From the NCBI RefSeq assembly GCF_029537235.1, contig NZ_CP120638.1, positions 868,001 through 932,000 on the forward strand: a stretch of 64,000 nucleotides of DNA, read 5' to 3'. This DNA is from Rhizobium sp. 32-5/1 (GTDB lineage Bacteria > Pseudomonadota > Alphaproteobacteria > Rhizobiales > Rhizobiaceae). Numbering within the stretch: position 1 is the stretch's first letter; every line of letters begins with the position of its first letter. This document shows, piece after piece, positions 8,395-17,619 of the stretch. A program made the position numbers and the translations under genes. The notes under the pieces are model-generated. The model did not search any database. It was not told where the DNA came from and saw only the letters and a program-made list of their open reading frames with translations.

Positions 8395-8637
8395 ATGACC
8401 AACCAGCAAGCATCCCGGACACAAATCCTATCAAGACACGCAATTTGCGAAAGCGAGATGCGCGCTGGCGTGGGTCGCTTGGTCGAGACGGCATGCCGAA
8501 TGGGATTTACACGCGAAGAAGCCCTGATCGCAATCAGCGATGCGGCGGATGCGGAACTCGCGGATCTCACGGAAAGCGCTTCCGGCGTGAGCGGCCCTAA
8601 CACGAATGGTATCCCCTTCGGGGGCTTCCTGCATTAA
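8395..8637 (+). CDS. Hypothetical small protein
   Basis: An 80-residue protein beginning MTNQQASRTQILSRHAICE. The ATG at 8395 is chosen because AAAGGAA lies 7-9 bases upstream; the same frame opens at 8251 but that part overlaps a terminator. The centre, EMRAGVGRLVETACRMGFTREEALIAISDAADAEL, looks like two amphipathic helices resembling a small helix-turn-helix or UBA-like unit; the C-terminus GIPFGGFLH is glycine-rich. Family not recognised. It stands alone between terminator and the DUF2336 gene. Confidence 0.55.
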   Translation: MTNQQASRTQILSRHAICESEMRAGVGRLVETACRMGFTREEALIAISDAADAELADLTESASGVSGPNTNGIPFGGFLH

Positions 8638-8701
8638 GACTTTGACGACACCAAACGCCCTTCGATTGCCGCAGATATAAAGGAAACCCAAAGACCCATA
8701 G

Positions 8702-8716
8702 TTAACGAGCCGTCAA
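8702..8716. promoter_or_regulatory. Near-consensus CtrA-type site
   Basis: TTAA (8702-8705), seven bases, then TCAA (8713-8716): one mismatch from TTAA-N7-TTAA, located about 170 bp upstream of the chosen start of the DUF2336 gene. Confidence 0.3.
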
Positions 8717-8885
8717 CGCTTTTGCGCTAGGTTTGACGCTGGGTCCCGTATCGGGACAGACGGGATCGAACCGGCTGTCGTGGCGGATGTTTCTGATGTT
8801 TTGCGTGCGAGTGGGTGTATCCGTGTCGGACCGGTTTCGTGAGTTGGAAAGACCGCAATCAGGGCGCTCCAAGGACGTCGTTCTG

Positions 8886-9905
8886 ATGGCAACCGTCACC
8901 GGTTTCGAAGGCCTCCGGCATCCCCGCAAATCGGATATGAAGCAGTTTTCCGAACTGTTCGAACCCCTGTTCCTTTCCTCGAGCGACGAAGCCCGGCGTC
9001 AGGCGGCAGCCGCCCTTTCGCAATGCCCCCATCTACCGCAAACGGTCGCGCTGCAGATCGGCAGCGCCCCGATTTCGATCGCGGCAATTTTCCTGACCCG
9101 CTCGACATCGATCGACGACAGGACACTCATCGCGATCATCCGCAGCCAAAGCCCGGCCCACTCGACAGCCATTGCCCGTCGCGAAAATCTTTCTCCTCAG
9201 GTCGTCGATACACTGGTCGAACGCCGACATACGCTGGGCAGCCTGGCGCAGCAGGCCCGAATACTACGATCCTCGCAATCCGAGCAGTTGTCCCTTCAGG
9301 CAGAAACAGTCCCCTCCACGCCGTCACCAGACGACATGCAGCAACGGCAGTTGCGTGAGGAAAATCTGCGGCGTGAACTGAAGTCACTGGCGCTCACCAA
9401 TCGTCAGGTGCAAACGCCGCCGCTTCTCCAGCCTGTTGCTGCCCTGCAGGAAGCCCTGCTGGTGCGTTTCGCCCGCAGCGGCGAAACCAATCTGTTTGCT
9501 GCCACCCTTTCCGCCGCGCTCGATGCCAGTCCGCTTCTGGGAGAACGCATCGTGCTCGACATTTCCGGCCAGCAGCTTGCGGCAACTCTGAACGCGTTGT
9601 CTTTGAATCGTATCGACCAGATGTTCATCCTACAGGCGCTCTATCCGCATCTTGGCGAGCGTATCGGCGGCACGACCCGCGCCGAAGTGCTGATCGAAAC
9701 AAGCAATCCTGTCACCAGCCGTGAGCGCGTCGAAGCCTGGTTGCGGGCCGATCGCTACACCGGCGACAGCGTCACCCATGAGCCGCATCTGGCGGCCGAC
9801 CGTGCCGCCGATCCGCGCCAGGCGAACGCCCGCCCGACTAATGCCCGCCCCTCTGGCGTCGAGCACACGGCCATCCCCCACAAGCGCCGCAGCTTCGGCC
9901 GCTAA
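8886..9905 (+). CDS. DUF2336 domain protein
   Basis: A 339-residue cytoplasmic protein. The region KQFSELFEPLFLSSSDEARRQAAAALSQC and the following HEAT-like helices with PISIAAIFLTRS match the DUF2336 family common in alphaproteobacteria. The frame is open from 8733 (TTG), but ATG at 8886 is preferred because the N-terminus MATVTGFEGLRHPRKSDMKQ looks native and AAGGA lies upstream; GTG at 8824 is also possible. The last about 40 residues contain a degenerate ADPRQANARPTNARPSG repeat. Function unknown. It converges with the DUF1491 gene. Confidence 0.75.
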   Translation: MATVTGFEGLRHPRKSDMKQFSELFEPLFLSSSDEARRQAAAALSQCPHLPQTVALQIGSAPISIAAIFLTRSTSIDDRTLIAIIRSQSPAHSTAIARRENLSPQVVDTLVERRHTLGSLAQQARILRSSQSEQLSLQAETVPSTPSPDDMQQRQLREENLRRELKSLALTNRQVQTPPLLQPVAALQEALLVRFARSGETNLFAATLSAALDASPLLGERIVLDISGQQLAATLNALSLNRIDQMFILQALYPHLGERIGGTTRAEVLIETSNPVTSRERVEAWLRADRYTGDSVTHEPHLAADRAADPRQANARPTNARPSGVEHTAIPHKRRSFGR

Positions 9906-9910
9906 CCGGT

Positions 9911-10249
9911 CTATTCGATAACCTCGAAAAGATCGCCGCGGTCTTCCACCTCGATCTCGACGACCCAGCAATCCGGATCGAAGCGCATTTCGCGGGCAAG
10001 CATGGCCTCGACGGTTTCCGTATCGGCCTTGTCCAGACGAACCTCGAAAAGCCGTCCGGGCGTGTAGTCCTCATCAAAGACACTCTGCGGTGCCGGCCCG
10101 TAGAGAATCTCCGTGCCCTGTCGTGATCGCTGCCGGATGAAGATCGCGCCGGCTTCCGCCGCCCCCTTGCGCAGCACGGCAGCATAGTCGCCGGCATTGA
10201 AGACGCGGCGGATTAGAGCCGACACAAAGATTTCGGATTTCAGGCGCAT
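9911..10249 (-). CDS. DUF1491 family protein
   Basis: A 112-residue protein starting MRLKSEIFVSALIRRVFNAG, with AAVLRKGAAEAGAIFIRQR and a C-terminal FDPDCWVVEIEVEDR; these blocks are diagnostic of DUF1491, a small alphaproteobacterial family of unknown function. It has an acidic C-terminus and no membrane segment. Length is normal. Its stop is 5 bp from the stop of the DUF2336 gene on the opposite strand. Confidence 0.85.
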   Translation of the reverse strand: MRLKSEIFVSALIRRVFNAGDYAAVLRKGAAEAGAIFIRQRSRQGTEILYGPAPQSVFDEDYTPGRLFEVRLDKADTETVEAMLAREMRFDPDCWVVEIEVEDRGDLFEVIE

Positions 10250-10315
10250 GGTGGGTGATTACACCGGCTCAAGAGGCAGTGCAAATCTGCGCGGGATCGT
10301 GCGAAGAAGTCAGCC

Positions 10316-11764
10316 TTAGACGCGGATGGCGAGCCGCAGGCCGCCCCAATGCCGACCGTTGACGAAGATTGGCGCGGAGATATCCTTCATCAGTACGAAA
10401 TTGCCGGCGCCCATGTCGCGGCGATAGGTCTGGACGAGGAAGGGTTGCGTACCCTTTCCGGCGGCAAGGCCGACGCGGTCGTTGAAGATGCGGCGGTTGC
10501 GGCAATTGGCGGTGTTCCAGTCCGGATCGTTCGGCCGCTGCGGATGCGAGAATTTGCGATTGTGCGTCGGCAGATAACCGTTCTCGTCAACGGCCGCACA
10601 AAAGGCGATGCGCTCGTCCGCCTCGACCACCGGCTCGAGAATGGCCGGCAGTACACGATCGGTGAATTCGGTAAACCGCGTCATCATCTGAACCGGATTG
10701 CTGCCGGGGATCTGGCGATATTGCCGGTCGAACAGGGCATCCATGCCGATGGCACCGGAAGCGACCGCCTTTTCGAACAGTGCCGAAACGCTTGTCGCTG
10801 CATCGCGGACAGAGCGGATATAGGGGCTGTCAGGCGTCTCAAGGCCGGCGCTCGCCGTCACCTGGATGATCTTTTCGGAAACCGCGACGACCGAATCGAC
10901 CCTCGAAGAGGCTTTCTGAAGCATCTCGCTGGACACACGGATTTCACCGGACATCCCGCTCAACTGCTCGGCAAAGGCGGCATACTGCCGATCGATGGTG
11001 CCGGTCGTGCCGGCAACGGAAGAGGCATTGTCGAGAATGGTCGACATCACCTGTTCCATGCTGGCAAACGAACCCTGGATATCGGCCGCCTTGCCCTTGA
11101 CGCTTTCCGCCGAGACCGCGGCTTCCTGGCCGGCGCTGCCGAGACGTTCGATGCGCTGGCGCAGGTCGCTCAGCGTCTTCTGGATCGATGCCGTCGTTTG
11201 CGAGGTCTGCAGTGACAGCGCCCGGACTTCGGCAGCAACAACGGCAAACCCCTTGCCGGCATCCCCGGCCCGCGCAGCCTCGATCGCTGCATTCAGCGCC
11301 AGAAGGTTTGTCTGCCGGGCAATGGCCCCGATCTCGGAGGCAAACCGGTCGACATCGGCGAGTGCGCCGGAAAAGGACGAAATTTCTGTGCCGATCTCGC
11401 GGGTTGCGGAAACCATGTGTTCGATTTCCGCCAGCGATCCCTGCAGCCGGTTTCCCTGTTCACCGAGCACGGCGCGGGCCGTGGTGGCGGAGGTATCGGT
11501 TTCGCGCAGCGAGCGGGCGACCTCGCCATTGGCGGCGGCAATGCTGCGGGCCGTGTCGGTCACGGTGGAAAAGACGGCAGCGTGGCGGATGGAAAGGGCG
11601 GCGGCGTCCTGGATTGCGCCGGCAATATCGACGAGGTCGACACCAAGCCCGGCCGCCTCGCGCGCCAATGCGCCGACCACAGTCTTCAGATTCAGGCCGC
11701 CGGTGTTTTCCGCGGCATTATCGTATCCGGAAACATCTTCCGGCATGCGCAAAACCGTGCTCAT
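10316..11764 (-). CDS. Soluble methyl-accepting chemotaxis protein with C-terminal sensor domain
   Basis: A 482-residue chemoreceptor without any membrane segment. Residues about 40-300 are the helical signalling domain; the hairpin tip is [19 protein letters not shown], followed by [15 protein letters not shown], the CheA/CheW-contact region. Residues about 335-482 form a separate globular domain with blocks [20 protein letters not shown] and [17 protein letters not shown], seen C-terminal to the signalling domain in a group of proteobacterial receptors and related to Cache/PAS folds. It therefore senses an intracellular cue. No che genes are nearby. Start ATG at 11764; GAGG/GGAGG lies upstream. 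Confidence 0.88.
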   Translation of the reverse strand: MSTVLRMPEDVSGYDNAAENTGGLNLKTVVGALAREAAGLGVDLVDIAGAIQDAAALSIRHAAVFSTVTDTARSIAAANGEVARSLRETDTSATTARAVLGEQGNRLQGSLAEIEHMVSATREIGTEISSFSGALADVDRFASEIGAIARQTNLLALNAAIEAARAGDAGKGFAVVAAEVRALSLQTSQTTASIQKTLSDLRQRIERLGSAGQEAAVSAESVKGKAADIQGSFASMEQVMSTILDNASSVAGTTGTIDRQYAAFAEQLSGMSGEIRVSSEMLQKASSRVDSVVAVSEKIIQVTASAGLETPDSPYIRSVRDAATSVSALFEKAVASGAIGMDALFDRQYRQIPGSNPVQMMTRFTEFTDRVLPAILEPVVEADERIAFCAAVDENGYLPTHNRKFSHPQRPNDPDWNTANCRNRRIFNDRVGLAAGKGTQPFLVQTYRRDMGAGNFVLMKDISAPIFVNGRHWGGLRLAIRV

Positions 11765-11907
11765 CGTCCACTCCGCCTCCTGATCCGGAAAAGTCTAGGG
11801 CGAACATGGTTAATGAAGCGCAAATCCTCGCAAAACGAGATGCATCTTACGACTTAAGTCTCATACGGCGTGTCGAGGGCCGGACTTTCCTGAATCGATC
11901 CCTGTTG

Positions 11908-12857
11908 TCACAGGGCACCTATTTCCTTGAGCTTTTTCAGGACCTTGTCGTTCGGCTCGCCGGTCTGCGGCAGGCGGTAGTGTTTTTCGAAATGACGGAT
12001 AGCAGCCCGGGTCTGCTCGCCCGCCACGCCGTCGATCGAGACATCCGCATAAGCCAGATTGCTCAGGCCCTTCTGGATGTGCATGACCATTTCGTTGGAG
12101 GCCGGAATATCGGCCTTCGGAATGAATTGCGGATCGATCTCGGCGTTGCGGATTGCTGCAGCCACCGGGTCGATATCGCCCTTCGTCGCCTTGACGTTTT
12201 CGAAAGGCCGATCCGCCGGCTTTACGGCCGCTACGCGCTGTGGCGCCTTGCGCAGGGCGATAAGCAGTGCGGGGTCCGGGTTGCCGGTTTCAGGCCGTCC
12301 GGACAGTTTTTCGAACCTGAAAATGGCGGCCGCCGTCTTCGGCCCGATCTTGCCGTCGGCCGGCCCGTCATAGAGCCCCTGGCGGGCGAGTTCGGTCTGG
12401 ATGCTGGTCACGAGTGCCGCATCAGACAGCACGGCCGGCTCCTCGTCAGCCGGTCTGCGTATCTGCGTTGTGTCCTGTGCGGGTGTATGCTCGATGCTCG
12501 CTGTCTGCGTTTCCGGCTCCTGCGTGTCGCCTTCGCGCTCGATCACGAAGGTCGTCACCTTGCGGGGCGCAAGGCCGCCTGCCCCATCCTCATCCAGCGT
12601 CGCCGGATTGCCGGCGATCTCGGGTTGGGTAAAGGGAATGCGGGTGCGCAGGAACGGCGACGGATGTGCGCCGGGCTGGTACCACAGCGCATTGGCGGCG
12701 ACGAAGCTGAACACGACGACAAACGCCGCCGTGCCGCCAAAGGCAGCCGGATGCCGCGATGCCAGGCGACCACTGAACGCAATGGCCCGCACGGCAAGGC
12801 CCGGTCCGCGCCGGGCTGCCTGTTTTTCTCAGGCTGTTTTCGCTTGCGAGTCGTCAT
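11908..12857 (-). CDS. Peptidoglycan-binding domain protein, N-terminus frame-shifted
   Basis: A membrane-anchored protein with two peptidoglycan-binding-1 repeats. One membrane segment (AAFGGTAAFVVVFSFVAANALW) is followed by two repeats, QTELARQGLYDGPADGKIGP and QKGLSNLAYADVSIDGVAGE. The continuous frame covers 11908-12792 (GTG start, 294 residues), but the likely start is ATG at 12857-12855, overlapping the end of the kinase gene: it encodes MTTRKRKQPEK before leaving frame. One extra base in the five-T run (plus strand 12823-12827) gives an uninterrupted 316-residue protein. Coupling to the histidine kinase suggests a shared envelope-related job. The basic N-terminus is cytoplasmic. Confidence 0.78.
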
Positions 12858-14454
12858 GACCTGCGCCCCCGTCCATGTCTCCTGCACTGCCATTGCCTCG
12901 TCCCCGAAGCGCCGGTCCGACAGCATTTCCGTTTGTCGTATGACTGTCGGTCCGTTCCTTCAAGCGCGGCGGAAACTCGACCATGGTGTTTTCCACGGCG
13001 CTGTCGTGTTGAGCCGTGCGGATACCGGAACCATCGAGCGAAATTGTGATCGTGATCACGGTTCCTTCACCCGGCCGGCTGCGAATGTCGAAGCGGCCCC
13101 CATGCAGTCCCACCAGTCCCTTGACCAGCGACAGGCCGAGACCCGTTCCCTCGTATTTCCGCGTATAGTCGTTTTCGATCTGCACGAAGGGCTGGCCAAG
13201 CAGGCCGAGTTTGTCCTCGGCAATGCCGATGCCGGTATCACTGACGATCAGCTTCATATCCCCGCCTGAGGTTTCCGCATCGATGGTCACCAGGCCGCCG
13301 CGATCAGTAAACTTGATGGCATTGCCGACCAGATTGATAAGGATCTGCTGGATCGAACGCTGGTCGGCATTGACCTCACTGACAGTGCGGGCAATCCGGC
13401 TTGTCAGTTGCACGCCCTTGGCACGCGCCTGCAGCCCCAGCATGGCTTCGCAGGCCTTGACGACGTCGGAGACCATGAAGGGTTCCGGGATCAGTTCGTA
13501 ACGGCCCGCCTCGATCTTGCTCATGTCCAGCATGGTGTTGACCACCGACAGGAGATGCAGGCCCGACTGGTTGATCAGGCTGACATATTCGCGCTGACGA
13601 TCGTTTTCTAGCTTGCCGAAATATTCGCCCGAGAGGATATCGGAAAATCCGAGAATGGCGTTGAGCGGGGTGCGCAGCTCATGGCTGACGGCCGCCAGGA
13701 AACGCGTTTTGGCGTCGTTGGCCTGCTCGGCGATCTTCGCTTTCTGCGCGGCCTCGGCACGCAGGTGCGCTTCTTCGGACACATCCCGAGACTGCACCAG
13801 GATCGAGTCGAGGGCTGCATCGCGGCCGGCAATCGCCGTCATCTCGCAGCGCATGTACACGAACTGTTCGCCCTCGACAAAAACGCTCGGCCGTTCCATC
13901 CGGATATCGATGGTTGCCCGCTCGGTACCCTGTCGCAGGAGATCGATCGTCTGCAGGAAGACGATGCGGTCGGACACATGGATCTGCTCTAGGAAACCAC
14001 GGCCCGAGGGATCACGCATCCATGAGAGATAGTCGGCGGCGTCGCGGCCATAGAGACCGGTGACGGAGCCGCGGATATCATGCACGGTCACGAGGCCGGC
14101 GAACCGGTCATAGATCGGCGCCATATCGATGACGACAGGTGGGGTTACAACCGCGACCGGTGCCTCACGCTCCTCGCGGTAACGGCTGTAAGCAATGCCG
14201 CAGACCGCAAGCATCAGCGCACAGGCGACGACGAGAGCTGCACCGACGGGCAGCGCCAGTGAAATCGGCAGAGCGAGCGACAGCAAAGCCGGCACGATCG
14301 GAAGGGCAATCAGCGTCGATGCGGCAACTGTGCGCAGAACGGCGACTTCACGGCGTCGGCTGGGCACGCCGGCCACCTGCCGCGGTAACCACAGGCCGGC
14401 CACGTCATCCACACAGGACGCCATTCTTCCAGCAATGTTACGCAATACGCTCAC
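12829..14454 (-). CDS. PAS-domain sensor histidine kinase
   Basis: A 541-residue hybrid-less sensor kinase. Two membrane helices (about residues 40-90: ASTLIALPIVPALLSLALPI and GAALVVACALMLAVCGIAY) are followed by a PAS-like region (about 115-225), a HisKA domain with FLAAVSHELRTPLNAILGFS (phospho-acceptor His near 255) and a HATPase domain with N box LINLVGNAIKF, G1 DTGIGIAEDKL and G2 EGTGLGLSL. A disordered Gly/Asp-rich tail ends the protein. No response regulator is adjacent. Similar kinases in rhizobia act in cell-cycle or envelope control, but the partner here cannot be named. The last 28 bases overlap the proposed start of the peptidoglycan-binding gene. Confidence 0.88.
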   Translation of the reverse strand: MSVLRNIAGRMASCVDDVAGLWLPRQVAGVPSRRREVAVLRTVAASTLIALPIVPALLSLALPISLALPVGAALVVACALMLAVCGIAYSRYREEREAPVAVVTPPVVIDMAPIYDRFAGLVTVHDIRGSVTGLYGRDAADYLSWMRDPSGRGFLEQIHVSDRIVFLQTIDLLRQGTERATIDIRMERPSVFVEGEQFVYMRCEMTAIAGRDAALDSILVQSRDVSEEAHLRAEAAQKAKIAEQANDAKTRFLAAVSHELRTPLNAILGFSDILSGEYFGKLENDRQREYVSLINQSGLHLLSVVNTMLDMSKIEAGRYELIPEPFMVSDVVKACEAMLGLQARAKGVQLTSRIARTVSEVNADQRSIQQILINLVGNAIKFTDRGGLVTIDAETSGGDMKLIVSDTGIGIAEDKLGLLGQPFVQIENDYTRKYEGTGLGLSLVKGLVGLHGGRFDIRSRPGEGTVITITISLDGSGIRTAQHDSAVENTMVEFPPRLKERTDSHTTNGNAVGPALRGRGNGSAGDMDGGAGHDDSQAKTA

Positions 14455-15016
14455 GCTTTACCCTGCATCTTGTTCTTGTCCACAGTCGCCACCCTTTCTC
14501 AAGGGCGGTTCCCGCGGCTGGCTCCGAAGGGCTTTCACCGCTCCTCGGTACCGCATTCTAGCGGTTGCTCCGCCTGTCTAGAATTTCGCACCGGCGGCTT
14601 AATGAAAGAATAAATGAAGGCTACCGAAACCTGCCGGAATCCCCGGAAAGTCCCATTCCGGGACAGAATCCCGAGGCTTTGTCTTTTGTGGTTAATGGGG
14701 CGTAAGCGATGGATTTTAGGCGGTTTTTGCCCGCGCATTAACACCTGTGGCAAGGTGTCAGGCATGACAATCCAGCGTTTGCGGGCTTGGCCGCGCCCCG
14801 TCCGCCACGATGATTAATGGCAGCCGCTAAAAGGCGATGCAAATGCCATTCAAATGCCGAAGAATCCAATTTTATGAAAACTCGGCACAAATGCGAACGG
14901 TTTTGGCAAAGGCATTTTCCGATTTCCTTCCTATTGTGATCGGACAAGGCGGCGAAAAGCGATGGATCCGGCAAAGACCGGCAGGCTGCGCCGCCGTAGA
15001 GATGGATGGGCAAACA
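14455..15016. other. Gene-free stretch of about 560 bp
   Basis: No convincing gene. It should hold the promoters of the divergent histidine kinase and DUF5330 genes. A 7-bp hairpin, CCCGGAA (14642-14648) with TTCCGGG (14656-14662), is visible without a T-run. Several scattered TTAA words (for example near 14599, 14690, 14737, 14813) are not in CtrA spacing. The frame upstream of the DUF5330 start is open from 14837 but has no ribosome site and unlikely composition. Confidence 0.45.
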
Positions 15017-15454
15017 ATGTGGTTTCTGATCAAGGGAACATTCTGGTTTTCGCTGGTGCTGGTGCTTCTGCCGTTTCTCGATCCGGCAAGCACGGACACG
15101 CTGGAACGCGGCCCTAAGGTCGATGTCGGCGATACGTTCTCCGCCGCGACCGAAGCCTTCGGCTATATCAGCGCGATCTGCATGGAGAAGCCGGATGTCT
15201 GTGAAAAGGGCGGCGAAACCTTCGTGGCGCTCGGTCACCGGGCCCGGGAAGGCGCACGCATCGCCTATCAGTTTCTCGACCAGCAATTCGCCTCGCCGGA
15301 TGATGCGGTCATGACAGGGACGGTCACTGTGCAAGCCGCCGGCGACCCCAACGATACCCTTGCCGTGGACGCCGAGGGCGACACCGTACCACTGTTCAAG
15401 CACACACCTGTCCCGGAACCGCGCATCGAACCGAAAACGGCACGGACCAACTAA
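15017..15454 (+). CDS. DUF5330 domain protein, membrane-anchored
   Basis: A 145-residue protein starting MWFLIKGTFWFSLVLVLLPF, a membrane anchor or uncleaved signal, followed by the DUF5330 pattern FSAATEAFGYISAICMEKPDVCEKGGETF with two cysteines that could pair outside the cytoplasm. The C-terminal 50 residues are acidic and proline-rich. The frame opens at 14837 but the family N-terminus begins here; an in-frame ATG at 15002 is the alternative. Rhizobial proteins of this family are uncharacterised. A strong terminator follows. Confidence 0.75.
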   Translation: MWFLIKGTFWFSLVLVLLPFLDPASTDTLERGPKVDVGDTFSAATEAFGYISAICMEKPDVCEKGGETFVALGHRAREGARIAYQFLDQQFASPDDAVMTGTVTVQAAGDPNDTLAVDAEGDTVPLFKHTPVPEPRIEPKTARTN

Positions 15455-15521
15455 TCATCGTCGTCCGGCTGGTGTGCCACCTCTTTTCGACTTTGCCTGA
15501 CTGACCTCGCCGCTTGCCGGC

Positions 15522-15558
15522 AGCCGTGCGGAACGCCCATCCCGCACGGCTTTTCTTT
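15522..15558 (+). terminator. Rho-independent terminator after DUF5330 gene
   Basis: AGCCGTGCGG (15522-15531) pairs with CCGCACGGCT (15542-15551), followed by TTTTCTTT. Ten perfect base pairs and a T-run make it a strong candidate. Confidence 0.85.
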
Positions 15559-15635
15559 GTCGCCAGGAAAGAGCCTCAGAATGCCGCATGCTTTTGCGGT
15601 TCTCATCCGTCCGACGATCCCCTATATCATCGGGC

Positions 15636-16082
15636 ATGGACCAGATGCCGGATACAAGCATGACCCCGATTGACAAGATCATCGACGACTTCGCCTTCCT
15701 TGAGGAATGGGAGGATCGCTATCGCTACGTGATCGAGATCGGTAAGGCGCTGCCTGTCATGCCGGAGGACCAGCGCACAGCCGAACACAAGGTGCAGGGC
15801 TGCGCCAGTCAGGTCTGGCTCGTCACCAGCAAGGCCGAGGAAAGCGCCGACCCGATACTGACCTTTGCCGGCGAATCCGACGCGCATATCGTGCGCGGTC
15901 TCGTCGCCATCGTGCTCGCCATCTATTCCGGCAAACATGCGTCGGAAATCGTCAGGCTCGATGCGCTCGACGTCTTCGGCAGGATCGGCCTTGTCGAGCA
16001 TCTGTCGGCGCAGCGCGCCAATGGGCTGCGCTCCATGGTCAAGCGCATCCGCGAGGAAGCGGCGCGCGAACTGGTCGCCTGA
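15636..16082 (+). CDS. sufE: SufE family sulfur-acceptor protein
   Basis: A 148-residue protein of the SufE family, which accepts persulfide sulfur from the SufS cysteine desulfurase for Fe-S cluster assembly. The conserved EEWEDRYRYVIEIGKALP, the loop HKVQGCASQVWL carrying the active Cys near residue 55, and LDALDVFGRIGLVEHLSAQRANGL are all present. ATG at 15636 is chosen; ATG at 15660 (MTPIDKIIDDF) is an equally plausible native start. No other suf gene is in the window, so it is an unlinked copy. It converges with the DUF6456 gene. Confidence 0.9.
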   Translation: MDQMPDTSMTPIDKIIDDFAFLEEWEDRYRYVIEIGKALPVMPEDQRTAEHKVQGCASQVWLVTSKAEESADPILTFAGESDAHIVRGLVAIVLAIYSGKHASEIVRLDALDVFGRIGLVEHLSAQRANGLRSMVKRIREEAARELVA

Positions 16083-16088
16083 GGGCGA

Positions 16089-16936
16089 CTACATCCCTCC
16101 GCGAGGCCTGTTTTGCCGAGGATCGACGATCGCATCGGCGATGTCGGGTCTATAGCCTTCGGCGCCGCAGGCGCTCATCCGGCTGCGGCTCGGCGGCGGC
16201 GCATAATGCCTTGCCAGCGCCATCAGCGCCGCGCGCAGCATCAGCTTGGCCGAGCGCACCGGCCATTGCCGCTCGCGTTCTACCGTCTCCAGCCCTTTTT
16301 CGAAGCAGCAGACATCAAGCGCCACGCCCGACAGTTCCGGGCCGATCGCCTCGACGGCGGCGCGCACCCTGCCCCGCGCCGAGATTGCGCTGTCGCAGAG
16401 ATCACCGGTGCCGCCGGCCATGCCTTTGGTTTTGGTTGAAAGACGCGGCTCGTAGCGCATTGTGAGTTGCGGCTGCAGTTGCGCGCGGGTGAAATCGGCA
16501 TGCAGCCGCAAGCCGGCGTCGAGCGCGGCCGCCGTCAGAAACGCCTCTCCGGACTTTTCCTTGAGCCGCGCCACGCCACCGAGCGGCGATTCGGCCAGAT
16601 TGACGCGGACGCGCTGGCGCCGGTCATCGACAAGCATGCTCTGCTCCTCAATCTCGCGGTGCTGGTCCTGGAAGCGTTCCTCCGGCACAAGCGCCGCCCG
16701 GCGCAGAAAAGTTGCCGCCTGCGGTGTCGCCTGGAGCGTATCGCCGCGCCGAACGAGCAGACCGAGCGCGCAGGCTTCAGCCAGCGCCCTTTGAGAAAAG
16801 ATCGTCCCGCCTCGCCCGCCCGGCTGACAACCACCCCGGCATCGCCGCCATTGTCGCAGATCAGGGCCTCCCGCCCCGCCACATGGCGCACGAGCTTGAC
16901 AAGTTCCCCCTGCTTGAAAGGCCCGCCCTCACGCAT
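16089..16936 (-). pseudogene. DUF6456 protein, reading frame broken by one base
   Basis: The gene starts at ATG 16936 behind a full AGGAGG and overlaps the upstream gene by 8 bases. The first part (KQGELVKLVRHVAGREALIC) runs in one frame to about 16808; the rest (ALAEACALGLLVRRGDTLQA, then EERFQDQHREIEEQSM and the C-terminal helical domain) is in the next frame. Adding one base to the three-C run at 16806-16808 gives a continuous 282-residue protein, the expected DUF6456 length. DUF6456 proteins are alphaproteobacterial, of unknown function, and often sit with regulatory helix-turn-helix genes, as here. Probably a sequence error rather than true decay. Confidence 0.75.
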
Positions 16937-17399
16937 CGTCGCAACCTCCTGCCGTGCCGAACACCGAGAGGATGACCCGCTCCACCGCCGCGACAAAATC
17001 GTCGAAGGCCGCATCGTCGCGGCGATCCTCGACGACAGCGCAGGCGTGGCCGACGGTCGTGCGGTCTCGACCGAAGACCTGGCCGATATCGGTCAGTGAA
17101 ATCTGCAGCACGACATGGCTGACATACATGGCGATCTGGCGGGCATGGCAGCTGGAGCGCCTGCGGTCGCGGCGCAGTTGCACCCGGTCTCCCACCAGCA
17201 TCAACATCTCGGCCGTCACCTGTCGGACGATGCCGCAGAGAATACGGGCCGACAAGTCGCGATAGGGTCCTCGCGACGGGCCACGAAGACTGTTGGCAGG
17301 GCCGCCGCCGGCCGGAACAATCGCGGACGGTGTCGTTTCTCCCGAAAAGGGAAAACGACGGGACGGCATTCTGGAACGACTGATCTTGGTCACGGGCAT
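16929..17399 (-). CDS. Helix-turn-helix protein resembling DnaA domain IV
   Basis: A 156-residue protein. Residues about 85-150 resemble the C-terminal DNA-binding domain of the replication initiator DnaA: CHARQIAMYVSHVVLQISLT, then DIGQVFGRDRTTVGHACAVV, the DnaA-box recognition helix-turn-helix (compare DnaA GRDHTTVLHA). There is no AAA+ ATPase domain; the N-terminal 60 residues are basic and probably disordered. It starts at ATG 17399 behind AAAGGAG and overlaps the DUF6456 gene, so the two form a small operon. It could bind DnaA boxes or related sites as a repressor or competitor; that is inference. Confidence 0.75.
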   Translation of the reverse strand: MPVTKISRSRMPSRRFPFSGETTPSAIVPAGGGPANSLRGPSRGPYRDLSARILCGIVRQVTAEMLMLVGDRVQLRRDRRRSSCHARQIAMYVSHVVLQISLTDIGQVFGRDRTTVGHACAVVEDRRDDAAFDDFVAAVERVILSVFGTAGGCDDA

Positions 17400-17550
17400 G
17401 AACGCACTCCTTTAATAGGAATTAATTCATACACCTTAGTGTGATTACGGGGATGGAAGGAACCGACTCTTCACAACCAAGCGTTGATTTTCCAATGTTT
17501 TCAGCAATACGGAAAAGAAAAATAGGTATTTTTTCCTCACTCGAAGAATC

Positions 17551-17581
17551 AAAAGACCGGAGCGGTTGATCCACTCCGGTC
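17551..17581 (-). terminator. Rho-independent terminator after mucR
   Basis: On the minus strand GACCGGAG and CTCCGGTC (17574-17581 and 17555-17562) form an 8-bp stem followed by TTTT (plus-strand aaaa 17551-17554). It lies about 40 bp past the mucR stop. Confidence 0.75.
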
Positions 17582-17619
17582 CAAATCTACGGCATCGGAC
17601 GCCGTGCAGCGTGCCCGCC

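Noticed and set aside
11188..13269. 693-residue plus-strand open frame across chemoreceptor, peptidoglycan-binding and kinase genes
   Set aside because: It crosses three clear minus-strand genes and has shadow composition.
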